DNA of 64,000 nt, from the NCBI RefSeq assembly GCF_007971385.1, contig NZ_CP042434.1, positions 3,038,001-3,102,000 on the forward strand, read 5' to 3'. Of this stretch, positions 18,712 through 27,685 are shown in pieces; the stretch's first letter is position 1; every line of letters starts with the position of its first letter. Below the pieces are notes generated by a model. The model searched no databases. It was not told the DNA's origin and saw only the letters and a list, made by a program, of their open reading frames with translations. Position numbers and translations under genes: made by a program. This stretch comes from Arachidicoccus ginsenosidivorans. Lineage in GTDB: Bacteria > Bacteroidota > Bacteroidia > Chitinophagales > Chitinophagaceae.

Positions 18712-19946
18712 TATAATAATCGTATTTTACCGGTTAATAATACTTGCATCATACTCTGCTTAAGCTGTTTTTGTTTCTTCAGTTTGGCCTCTAAAGCTAG
18801 AATTTCCTCATCCATATCGGATAGAATTTGAGCGATGCGTTTCTGTTCTTTTATTTCTTTGGGTGCAAAAAACTTAAAATTCACAAAATCTTTTTGATAT
18901 AAGTGATTAATTGTTGATCCTGCACTAAGTTGGTCAAGGAAGTCCTTGAAAATCTTTGATGACAGGATATAAAATAAAAACTTAGGATCAAAACTATTAT
19001 TAATAGCTCTTATAACAAAAACACCACTATTTAGAGTTGTAGGTTTTTTCAGTTCCCTTACCAAAGCTACTTTTCCAATAGTACCATCTTTTGTAACTAA
19101 TACGTCATTTATTTTTAATTGAATATTTTTATCTTGACTGTACCTGTTTTCTTCAACATAAACACAATTTTTCCAATCGATATTTCCACTTGAAAAGTCT
19201 GTACCTGTAACTAAATAAAAATCACCAGTGTTTTTATATTCCGATTTAGTTAAGCCTTGCCAACCAATTCTAGCTTTTAAAGTAGCATCTTTCCCTAAGT
19301 TATATTCAATCCAATTTCTCTTAGGATTTAAAAGTTGTCGTATAGAGCCTGTTCTAATACCTTGCTTTTTAGCTATTAATTTTTCCAATGTAATAACAGA
19401 AGCATCAATATCATCCAATACTTGAGCTATAGCCACCTGCTCTTTTCTTTCTTTTGGAAGGGGAATTATAAATTTTCTGATTCTTGTTAACGCAAGTTTA
19501 GGTTGAGCACCGAGAGTTTTTTCTGAATTAATTTTATTCTGAATAAGGGAAGAATTCAGAATATGAAATAAAAACTCTTTGTTACATTTTATCTCAGTTA
19601 ATCTATTTGCATTTTCAGTCAAATTAGCTCCATTTAATTTCTTAGGTGTGAAACCGACTACGCCCAGCGTTCCAGCAACTGAAATAAATATGTCATCTGT
19701 GAATATTCTGTAGTTTTTAATTCGAGGATATACATTGATAGGTACGTACATTATATTATCCAAAAGCACATTACCCGTAACCATATCAGCAACCCGTATA
19801 TATGGGTATGGAGTTTCTTTAACAGATAAGGAGTTTCCTAAAGGCAGTCTTTTACCACTCTTAACTTGGGCAAGTTCATCAATGGTTTTAACCTCCCAGT
19901 CATCTGGAATTAATCCTATTTCTGTATGTTTCATTCCTTTTACCAT
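18711..19946 (-). CDS. hsdS: Type I restriction specificity subunit S
   Basis: This 411-residue protein has the two-target-recognition-domain architecture. TRD1 starts IGLIPDDWEVKTIDELAQVK and TRD2 follows near residue 205 at RNWIEYNLGKDATLKARIGW. Each is followed by a conserved coiled-coil spacer: EQVAIAQVLDDIDASVITLE and EQKRIAQILSDMDEEILALE. HsdS binds the bipartite target site and bridges HsdM and HsdR. The ATG overlaps the end of hsdM by 7 bp and its stop overlaps X1 by one base. It appears intact. The recognition sequence cannot be derived from sequence alone. Confidence 0.92.
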   Translation of the reverse strand: MVKGMKHTEIGLIPDDWEVKTIDELAQVKSGKRLPLGNSLSVKETPYPYIRVADMVTGNVLLDNIMYVPINVYPRIKNYRIFTDDIFISVAGTLGVVGFTPKKLNGANLTENANRLTEIKCNKEFLFHILNSSLIQNKINSEKTLGAQPKLALTRIRKFIIPLPKERKEQVAIAQVLDDIDASVITLEKLIAKKQGIRTGSIRQLLNPKRNWIEYNLGKDATLKARIGWQGLTKSEYKNTGDFYLVTGTDFSSGNIDWKNCVYVEENRYSQDKNIQLKINDVLVTKDGTIGKVALVRELKKPTTLNSGVFVIRAINNSFDPKFLFYILSSKIFKDFLDQLSAGSTINHLYQKDFVNFKFFAPKEIKEQKRIAQILSDMDEEILALEAKLKKQKQLKQSMMQVLLTGKIRLL

Positions 19947-22434
19947 GTGTAGTCCATTTTTTTTAGATGAGCCTCTACCTTTTTCGTAAAACCATCCAGA
20001 TCATTAGTTAATTGAGGTAAAGTATATTCATAGCGTTCTGCAAGCTCTTTAATACGTTGTGCCAATCGATGACTAATATTGTTCATCTCATTTTGGATAT
20101 GCAGTTCTATAGTTGCCATCCATTTCTGTTCAATCACTATATACTGGATTTCTTTTATTGTCAGTTTGGGGTATTTGGAAATTATTTTTTGCTCTAATTT
20201 TGTTTTTGCATTTTTAAGTTGAGCCGTTTTGTCAGCCTCTTCCGCATACAGCATATACAATAGTTCTAATACTTCATACTCTTCTTCATACTCCTCTTCT
20301 GTCTTTTTGTCTTTTTGAGGTGATATTACCTTAAATCGTTTTTGAACTGCAGTTTTATTTACTTTCCCTTTGTCATCGGAAACTTCGTCTAATAATCCTT
20401 CTTCACTACTCTTTACCTCTATTATTTCTTCTATTTTGGCTTTTACTGTTTCTATATCGCTTTCGAGCTGGTGAATGGCTTCCTGTTCTTCGGAAAAATA
20501 TTCTTGTATCAATAATGCGGGAGGGATCAATCTTCCTTCCAATCCTTCAATACCGATAATCGCTTTTACAGTCTCTTTTTCTCCTTTCTTAGTTTTCCTT
20601 TCTAGTCGTTTCACTTCTTTACCAGCTTTCCAGCCATCGGCTGCTATTTCATAAAGATCATCTTGCATGATTTCTTCCCAGTATTCCATGATGTACTGGT
20701 ACATACTGTATTGATCAGTCAAAGCTTTGCCTGCATATTGTTTAAGCAAACTTTCCGATAAATAATGGATTTCTCGCTTTGGATATAAACCTTTATCTAG
20801 TTTTCTGCAATGCCTTATGGTTTTGGTCCGCCACTCCTTAAAGACCTTTTGCATCTCTAGATCATATTGGACAAATTCAGTATGTTGGAATATGGCATCT
20901 TTGATGTTTTCTTTTTCTTCTAACAACTGAACATAATTCTTTCGGTTTTTTATCGGTTTGAACAATGCTTTTTTCAACGATGGATAAACATCCCAATAGA
21001 TTTTTAATGCCTCTATGTCTGCCAATGGAATTCCACCTAGTAAATGAGCTTCAATATCCTGGATATCTTCTGGATCCTGGCTGTCAATGTAACGCGGAAT
21101 GTTCAGGTTGTAGTCATTTTTAGGACCTTTTATCTCAGATAGAGGAATATCACGGGCATATTTCGGATCTGTTGTTATCTTGTTTTTAAAAGTATCTACA
21201 ATCTTATGAATATCACGTTCTCTTAAACGGTTCTTGTTGCCATCTTTTTTAAAACCCCGGCTGGCATCAATCATAAATATACTTTTACGATCCTTTGCAC
21301 CTTCTTTATCAATTATCATCAGACAAGCAGCAATACCTGTTCCATAAAACAGGTTCGGTGGTAATGCAATTATCGCTTTAATATAACCTTGCTTGATAAT
21401 TCTCTTCCGAATTTCAGCCTCTGAATTTCCTCTAAACAGGACACCTAAAGGCATTACGATACAGGCTTTCCCTTTTGACTTCAGCGACTTAATCAGGTGA
21501 AGCAGGAATGCATAATCTCCGTTTTTCCTCGGAGGAATGGCATATCCTTCAAATCTTTTATAAACATCTTTATCTGGAACTAATCCATTCATCCATTTTT
21601 ATAACTGAATGGGGGATTAGAAACTGCATAGTCAAAAGTTTTTAACTTTCCTGTTTTGTCATCTGTAAATTTAGGATCTGCCATTGTATTACCCTGGCGT
21701 ATATCTGCATCTGCGAAATTGTGGAGCCACATATTCATTACAGCCAAAGCACGTGTGGCATTATCATTTTCCTGACCATAAATAGTGATACCATGTGGAG
21801 CTATATCGGCCGATTTTAACAAAAGAGAGCCTGAGCCACATGTGGGATCATATAGCGTTTCGGATTGACTTTTGGACTTGTCAATACCAATTATCTGAGC
21901 CATAATTCGTGAAACTTCCGACGGAGTATAAAACTGACCTTTACTCTTGCCACTTTCAGTAGCAAAATGACGCATTAAGTATTCATAAGCATCACCTAGT
22001 AAATCATCACCTTCCGCTTTGTTTTTACTAAAATCCAGCTCCGGGCGATTGAAAATATTTAATAAGTTGGTAAGTAAATCTACTTTTTCTTTACCACTTC
22101 CTAATTTTGCATCATCATTGAAGTCGGCTTCTGTAATAATTCCCGATAAACTGTTTGCTTTCGCAAATTCTCCTATTACTTTATTAATTTTATCACCAAC
22201 ATCACTTTTACCACGATATTTCAACATATCATAGAAACTGACTTCCTTGCCTTTAGGCATTTCAATCACTGGCGTTTTGCCTTCTGCTAGCTCTTTTTTT
22301 ACCTTGTCCGATACATACTTCATAAAGAGTAAGACCAATACATAATCTTTGTATTGGCTCGCATCCATACTTCCCCTAAGTTCGTCACAACTTGCCCATA
22401 ATGAGCTATATAATTCTGATTTCTTTATTGCCAT
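19940..22434 (-). CDS. hsdM: Type I restriction methyltransferase subunit M, one frameshift as sequenced
   Basis: The N-terminal half (21589-22434) starts MAIKKSELYSSLWASCDELR, has the AdoMet motif LYDPTCGSGSLLL and ends at the catalytic NPPFSYKN. The protein continues in another frame with WMNGLVPDKDVYKRFEGY, GDYAFLLHLIKSLKSKGKAC and a long helical C-terminal region containing KKDKKTEEEYEEEYEVLELL. One T is missing (minus strand) at about 21594, within AAAAATGG. Restored length is 831 residues. The gene methylates adenine in the target site of HsdS. Its ATG directly follows the stop of abiEii with no spacer, and its stop overlaps hsdS. Confidence 0.9.
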
Positions 22435-23214
22435 TTATATCTTTTCTAAAATTTCTTGTTTTACAAATTCGTACGCTTCATTTATGTCGTATGCAATTCC
22501 ACTTCTCAACAATCCGTTCATATCTCCTGTGAAATCTGCATCTTCAATTTTCTTTTCCATATTTTCGAGGAATTCCTTTTGGATAACAGTATTTCCCTCT
22601 TCATTCATATAGTATTTGAACGCTTCAATGACCTCTTCTACATTTACTTTCGCATTATTCAAGGCATACCAAAAATCGAACAAATCACGTCCTTTCTTGC
22701 GTTGGTATAAAGCTCTTAGTTTGGTTGCCAATAATTCATCTAATCTGTAAGTTGGTATTAAAGCTTCTCCATTGTCCCATTCGGAATCCAACTTTACAGG
22801 AATATTTTGCAAGCCATAAACAGAAAAGTGTTCCCTGGTATTGACTTCTATTTTTAGTTTTATGGGTACATCATCTTCCGAAAGAATACTGTACACAATG
22901 GTGTTGTTATGCTCTTTTTGTTTGATGCGAGGCTTTCCTAAAAATGCAAGCTGTTCCTGAATCTTGTCAATGATTGCTCCGAATGGCTCTGCTTTTACCT
23001 GTACCAAATCAATATCTTCTGAATACCTGGCTGCCGGAGCCAAAAACAATTTATGTAAGGCTGTCCCTCCACGAAACGCTAGACGTTCTTTGATAAATGC
23101 ATCACTGAACAAGGCAATCAATGCCCGCTGTATAATCAAATCCTGTTCCACCTGGTAGTTTTCCTGCCAGGGCGCCTGCTTTCGCCATGCGGTTATGTAC
23201 GACTGTGGTATCAT
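22435..23214 (-). CDS. AbiEii/AbiGii-type nucleotidyltransferase toxin
   Basis: This 259-residue nucleotidyltransferase-like protein belongs to the AbiEii toxin family of type IV toxin-antitoxin and abortive-infection systems. The signature is FRGGTALHKLF followed by ARYSEDIDLV (GGT and the DxD catalytic pair), with RKKGRDLFDFWYAL downstream. Members can transfer nucleotides to target RNA or protein. It overlaps abiEi by ATGA, and its TAA abuts the hsdM ATG with zero spacing. The pair therefore sits inside one operon with the type I restriction genes, and phage defence is the likely shared purpose. Confidence 0.88.
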   Translation of the reverse strand: MIPQSYITAWRKQAPWQENYQVEQDLIIQRALIALFSDAFIKERLAFRGGTALHKLFLAPAARYSEDIDLVQVKAEPFGAIIDKIQEQLAFLGKPRIKQKEHNNTIVYSILSEDDVPIKLKIEVNTREHFSVYGLQNIPVKLDSEWDNGEALIPTYRLDELLATKLRALYQRKKGRDLFDFWYALNNAKVNVEEVIEAFKYYMNEEGNTVIQKEFLENMEKKIEDADFTGDMNGLLRSGIAYDINEAYEFVKQEILEKI

Positions 23215-24020
23215 ATATCTGCTTCTATTTTTACGTTAGGCACAATTTTCCATTTGTTGCCAGTTATCATATTTTCAGGTTTCTTTCTTTGTGGTCGGAG
23301 TAAAACGGGATAATATCCAATAGATTCAAGATAGCTGTATAAGGCATTACTCAATTCATTCTCCTCTAAAATGCATTCCAATATATATCCCAGGCGTTGA
23401 ACTACTGATATTTCATCATACTGCTTTACAGTTTCTACTAATTTATCAGGGTTTATCACTTCTTTCAATTCCTCAATTACAGTAGCTACCCGGTTAAATC
23501 CGCCCACTTCATTATAATAGCTAACCAAATCCAAGGCGGTCAGTTCCGGTGATGAAATATTGATATAACCCGTATCTACTTTTTTCTTTATGATATCCTT
23601 GTTATTCCAGGATTTCTTGATGTAAAAATAAATGTCTACTTTATCATTTTTGATCGGCCTCAAAGCAATACCTTCAGTAATTATGGAATAGTTTTGGGGT
23701 TGCTGATGAGCTGCCCCGTGATAAGCGGCTGCGTTTAATAGGCCCACATAATAATCCCGGTTCAAAAACTTCATCAGGTCATTTACATACAGACTGGTCG
23801 GAATAATACCTCTGGCCCTGTATTCGGGTGGAACAATGACATAAAAACCTCTACGAAGCATTACTACGGATTCCTGATTTTTGAGCCGTTGCAAGGTTTT
23901 CTTCAAAGCATTTTCAGATACGCCTAATTGATTATGCAATCCTTCGGTAGTAAAGCTATACTTACCGTTTGCCCTTTGGTCATCAATATAGGCGTTTATA
24001 TATTTGTATTGTTCGGCCAT
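23211..24020 (-). CDS. AbiEi-type antitoxin / transcriptional regulator
   Basis: This 269-residue protein has an N-terminal winged-helix segment (SFTTEGLHNQLGVSENALKK, TLQRLKNQ) followed by RRGFYVIVPPEYRARGIIPT and NRDYYVGLLNAAAYHGAAHQ, characteristic of AbiEi-like antitoxins. These repress their own promoter and neutralise AbiEii without direct contact. It is the first gene of the coupled defence operon, which puts the whole operon, including hsdMSR, potentially under AbiEi autoregulation. The start at 24020 is well placed, with the recombinase remnant and AT-rich promoter sequence upstream. Confidence 0.87.
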   Translation of the reverse strand: MAEQYKYINAYIDDQRANGKYSFTTEGLHNQLGVSENALKKTLQRLKNQESVVMLRRGFYVIVPPEYRARGIIPTSLYVNDLMKFLNRDYYVGLLNAAAYHGAAHQQPQNYSIITEGIALRPIKNDKVDIYFYIKKSWNNKDIIKKKVDTGYINISSPELTALDLVSYYNEVGGFNRVATVIEELKEVINPDKLVETVKQYDEISVVQRLGYILECILEENELSNALYSYLESIGYYPVLLRPQRKKPENMITGNKWKIVPNVKIEADI

Positions 24021-24389
24021 GGTTTTAGTAACTGATTGCGATATGGGTTGGATTTAAACGCTTTTGCAATGGCAAACTTAAAGGTTTGCAGGATTAATTT
24101 CAAATTTTTTGTCAATTATTTTAGCATATCAGTTAAGTTTTTATTTGCAATAGGGGTCTAATTGTCACTCATTATGCAATATAAGACTTTTTCTGCTGTC
24201 AATTCGTGGTAATTTATATTGAGAAAGTGGATATCTGATACTGTTCATTTGTCAATAGCAGCTCTAATTATAGCCTTAAAACCAAAAGGTTATTTTTCTG
24301 CATTTACTTTGACTTTTGCGACTTTTTCATTCGATAGTTGTCCAACTATTGTTGGTAAATTTATTGTCTTTACTCAAAACAATACTCAA
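24021..24389. other. AT-rich promoter region of the defence operon
   Basis: This stretch lies between the divergent abiEi start and the recombinase remnant. It is AT-rich and should hold the operon promoter, and possibly inverted repeats bound by AbiEi. I could not single out a convincing operator or promoter box. Confidence 0.4.
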
Positions 24390-24466
24390 ATGGCATTCAC
24401 TTACCTCTATATCCGTGTCAGCACGGATGAACAAAAGAGAAAAGGTTATTTTAGACACCAGCCATA
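24390..24466 (+). pseudogene. Serine recombinase, N-terminal stub
   Basis: From the ATG the frame reads MAFTYLYIRVSTDEQKRKGY, the start of a serine recombinase. The S of RVSTDEQ is the catalytic serine and YIRVSTDEQ is the resolvase signature. After a few more residues (FRHQP) the frame stops and the sequence changes to conjugative-transposon DNA. The matching C-terminal part of a large serine recombinase appears at 26200-27250 in the same orientation, so the gene was split, with loss of roughly 130 residues between. Confidence 0.8.
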
Positions 24467-25433
24467 AAGTTTACCACCAAACACCAATAAATGATACCGC
24501 TCTTTTGCTGCCTGCTACAAGTCATGCACAGAGCCTCGGATAGAGCATCTATTCTTTACATCATGTATTGGAAAATCTTTTTAAGGAGATGCTTCCGCTC
24601 TGTAGCAGGCTGATAGGCGTTGGTCGTGCCATCGCCGGTTTTGCGGCAGTCTGGTATATAGGCTCCAGGGTATGGGGCCACATAGCCAGGGCGGAGCCGG
24701 TGGATTTTTATCCTTTGCTGAAACCCTTTGGATTGGGGATCGCTATATTATTTCCGGCGCTTATTAGCATGATGAACGGCGTATTGCAACCTGTCTCTGA
24801 TGCGACAGCAACAATGGCACAGGACAGCAACAAAGCCATTGAGATTATCTCAACCAGCAGAAAAAGCAGGTGATGGAACAGCCGGAGACTGTAGGCGCAA
24901 CATCATCAGGATCCCCGGACCAGTGGGCGCAGTATGAGCAGCCGGATGACTCCGGACAGCCAAAGGGTTTCTTGGGTAATGCCTTTTCCTTTTTCCGGAT
25001 AAAGGAAATGTTCATATCCTTTATAAAGGATTTTCTTGAGATGCTCTATGCTGTAGCAGGACTGGCCATCGATACGATACGGACCTTTTACCTGATCGTA
25101 CTGGTTATTATCGGTCCGCTGGTGCTTGGACTGGCCACTTTTGACGGTTTTCATCATACGCTCAGTCATTGGGTAAGCAGGAATATCAATGTGTTTATGT
25201 GGCTGCCTGTTGCCAATATTTTCGGCGCTATCAGCAGCAAGATACTGGAACTCATGACGGTGGATGACAATGTAAACACCTTCGCCTATCTCATATTTAT
25301 GGTGATCAGTATTGTTGGCTATACAACGGTGCCTTCGGTGGCGGGCTATATTATGCAGGCCGGCGGTGGCGGTAAAGACACGTTACTGCATAAGGCTAAT
25401 AAAATGCTTCCTGTTGTCGGTGGCAAAATATGA
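24467..25433 (+). pseudogene. traJ: Conjugative transposon protein TraJ, truncated and broken
   Basis: The frame enters without a start just after the junction and has a signal-peptide end, ALLLPATSHAQ, then LG, an in-frame TAG at 24541, and SIYSLHHVLENLFKEML. The next blocks, AIAGFAAVWYIGSRVW and RAEPVDFYPLLKPFGLG, are typical of TraJ of Bacteroidetes conjugative transposons, a multi-spanning channel component. One T is missing at 24845-24846, after KAIEI. The frame then continues YLNQQKKQVMEQPETVG, DTIRTFYLIVLVIIGPLVLG and YLIFMVISIVGYTTVPSVAG to 25433. The 5' start is lost, there is a nonsense codon, and there is a probable single-base deletion. Confidence 0.82.
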
Positions 25434-25473
25434 CCAGGAGCCTCTTCATTTTATCATTTCCTAAAATATCATC

Positions 25474-26091
25474 ATGCTGAAACAACTTAGAAATATAGAA
25501 ACCTCATTTCGTCACGTATGGCTTTTTACACTGGTGATCATCTGTGTTAGTGTTGCATTCTGCTGCTTTACTGAATATAATGCCTTTAAAAAAGTCTCCG
25601 AGATACAGAATAAAATATGGATCCTGTATAATGGTAAGCTGGTGGAAGCAATGGCCGCCAACAGGGAAGACAATCTCCCGGTGGAGCTACGCGACCATAT
25701 TAATATGTTCCATTACTGGTTCTTTACTTTAGACCCTGATGAAAAGGACAACGTTAAGCATATAACAAAAGCGCTGTATCTGGCCGACGGTTCTGCCCAG
25801 AGTGTTTACAGCAACCTCCGGGAAAGCGGCTTTTTCTCCAACGTAGTCAGCGCCAATATTTCCGAGCGGATACAAACAGACAGTATCAGCCTTGACCTCA
25901 ACCGGGATCCGTTGTACTTCCGTTATTACGGTAAGCTCACTATTACCAGGCCGACCAGCATTGTCACCCGCAACCTTGTTACTGAAGGATTGCTGCGCAG
26001 GTTTAAACAATCCGACAACAATACACACGGCTTCCTGATCGAAAGGTGGCAGATCATCGATAACCATGATCTGAACATTCAAAAACGCTAG
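25474..26091 (+). CDS. traK: Conjugative transposon protein TraK
   Basis: This 205-residue protein is intact and full-length for TraK of Bacteroidetes conjugative transposons. It has an N-terminal membrane anchor (VWLFTLVIICVSVAFCCF) after MLKQLRNIETSFRHV, then a soluble region and EGLLRRFKQSDNNTHGFLIE near the C-terminus. TraK is part of the mating-pair formation apparatus. It follows traJ in the standard order and is the only intact gene of this fragment, so it is unlikely to be functional here. Confidence 0.88.
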   Translation: MLKQLRNIETSFRHVWLFTLVIICVSVAFCCFTEYNAFKKVSEIQNKIWILYNGKLVEAMAANREDNLPVELRDHINMFHYWFFTLDPDEKDNVKHITKALYLADGSAQSVYSNLRESGFFSNVVSANISERIQTDSISLDLNRDPLYFRYYGKLTITRPTSIVTRNLVTEGLLRRFKQSDNNTHGFLIERWQIIDNHDLNIQKR

Positions 26092-26103
26092 AAAACAATA
26101 TTA

Positions 26104-26199
26104 TGTTCTCATTACTAAAAAAGCATCCGCCTTCCGGCAATCCGGGCAGGTTAGCAAGGTGGGCTGTTGTCCAACAGCGGAAAGCGGCCGATTACCTGA
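26104..26199 (+). pseudogene. Stub of the gene after traK (traL position)
   Basis: An ATG 12 bp after traK begins MFSLLKKHPPSGNPGRLARW and AVVQQRKAADYLNA, after which the sequence switches to serine recombinase (PVGYLNRITEMG). In Bacteroidetes conjugative transposons a small traL-type membrane protein follows traK, so this is probably its N-terminus. The assignment rests on gene order; the 30 residues themselves are not diagnostic. Confidence 0.45.
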
Positions 26200-27250
26200 A
26201 TGCCAGTAGGGTATCTGAATCGTATAACCGAAATGGGCAAAAAATATATTACACCAGATGGGAAGTACAGTGAGATAATGAAATGGGCATTTGAAATGAT
26301 TGCAGACAGTAATCTTATTGTAGTGGACGTATGGAGAATAGCTAAAAAGAAGGGATTAAGATGTGGTAAGAATAATTTTTGGGTAGCGCTCCGGAACCCT
26401 GTTTACTGTGGTTTGATCTTCATTCCTAAATATAAGGATGAAGAAAGCAGGCTTGTTAAAGGGTAACACACACCTCTTATTTCTGAAAGTTTGTTTTACC
26501 GGACCCAGGAAGCGCTTGATGGGCGGCTGCGGAAGCCAACTTATACTCCTAAAGTTGTTTCAGATGAATTGCTGCCACTAAGAGGCTTTTTAGCTTGCCT
26601 CAAATGCGGTGATAATCTGACTGGCAGTGCTTCAAAAGGAAGGTCGCAATATTATTATTATTATTATCATTGTAAACCTTCATGTGGATTTAGGGAAAAA
26701 GCAGAGGTTGTAAATGAGGCATTTTACAAAGAGCTTGAAAAATACACCCCTCAACCAGCTGTTGCAGAATTATATAAAAAGATTGTTCTGACATCCACAA
26801 CGACATATAATCAGGATTTGAATAAAAGAATTAAGGAGATATCTGATCAGATAGAAGAACAAAATATGATGGTGCAAAAGGCAAGGAGTTTAATGCTTCA
26901 TGATAAGATTGATCCGGATGAATACAAAGAAATAAAAAGAGAGGCCGAAGGAAAGATTACAGCGCTCGAATCGCGGGTGGCGAATTTCAATGCTACTGTC
27001 AAGGATATAAGCAGCATTCTTAATAATGCCATAGATGCATTAATTAAAATAGGAGAGTTCTTTAAAACAAATAATCTGGAAACTAAGCGTGCAATAATTG
27101 GTTCGATATTCGACGAAAAACTGTTTTTTGAAAATGGAACATATCGAACCGCAAAAGTCAATGAAGCCACCGGCCTTATTTTCTTGATTATTAATAAGTT
27201 ACAGGATAAAAAAAATTGGACAGGTGCGGAATTTTCGCGCCTGTCCAATA
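26200..27250 (+). pseudogene. Large serine recombinase, C-terminal part with nonsense codon
   Basis: The frame resumes PVGYLNRITEMGKKYITPD, then NNFWVALRNPVYCGLIFIPK, which are features of the recombinase domain of large serine recombinases. An in-frame TAA at 26464-26466 interrupts RLVKG/HTPLISESLFYRTQEALD. The zinc-ribbon follows (GFLACLKCGDNLTG, then HCKPSCGFREKAE), then a coiled-coil region and the C-terminus near ALIKIGEFFKTNN and KLFFENGTYRTAKVNEAT. The open frame runs on through the tRNA-Val gene to 27300, so its last residues (GFEPVTFTMSR) are translated tRNA, not protein. Together with the stub at 24390 this is the integrase gene of an element that ends at the tRNA. Confidence 0.82.
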
Positions 27251-27253
27251 GGG

Positions 27254-27327
27254 TGAACCTTACTGGATTCGAACCAGTGACCTTTACCATGTCAAGGTAA
27301 CGCTCTAACCAACTGAGCTAAAGATTC
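27254..27327 (-). tRNA. tRNA-Val (anticodon GAC)
   Basis: Read on the minus strand, it starts GAATCTT and ends AAGGTTC plus discriminator A, and the acceptor stem pairs fully with one G-U. GCTCAGTTGGTTAGAGC is the D arm, TTACC/GGTAA enclose the loop TTGACAT (anticodon GAC), and TTCGAAT is the T loop. The 3' end of the gene faces the recombinase remnant, a usual place for element integration. Confidence 0.93.
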
Positions 27328-27468
27328 TTTGGATTGCAAATGTAGTGTAATTATTATAAAATTGAAATTTTGAAATAATATTTTTATTGGCAAAATGCCT
27401 AGTATTTGTTTTTATATTAATATTTATGTTAATGTAAATTTATTTTTGAACCTTTAAACCTATCAACT
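27328..27468. other. AT-rich leader region between tRNA-Val and the sugar-hydrolase locus
   Basis: Very AT-rich, with no feature recognised apart from its role as the tRNA-Val upstream region on the minus strand. Confidence 0.35.
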
Positions 27469-27594
27469 ATGATTTTGACCTTTGTTATTCGGCTGTTTAC
27501 AGCATTCTTACACCTGGCAGGTGTATTTTTAAAAAAGGCCTTTAGATATTCCTTTCATCAACTTATTGATAATATAAAAGTGGAAGACTTATAA
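27469..27594 (+). CDS. Possible 41-aa hydrophobic small protein
   Basis: ATG at 27469 opens a frame reading MILTFVIRLFTAFLHLAGVF, then LKKAFRYSFHQLIDN to a TAA at 27592-27594. One predicted membrane helix is followed by a basic amphipathic segment. It sits alone ahead of the GH36 gene by about 90 bp, so it could be a small membrane protein or a leader peptide. No family is recognised. Confidence 0.3.
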   Translation: MILTFVIRLFTAFLHLAGVFLKKAFRYSFHQLIDNIKVEDL

Positions 27595-27685
27595 ATCAAT
27601 AATAAATAGGACAAATCCGATGTTTCTTTATTATAATCCTTTAATTTAGTATTTTCATATACTTTTTTAATTGAATATATTTAAT

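Noticed and set aside
27251..27300. Extension of the serine recombinase reading frame ending GFEPVTFTMSR
   Set aside because: These residues are translated from the tRNA-Val gene, so they are not part of the protein.
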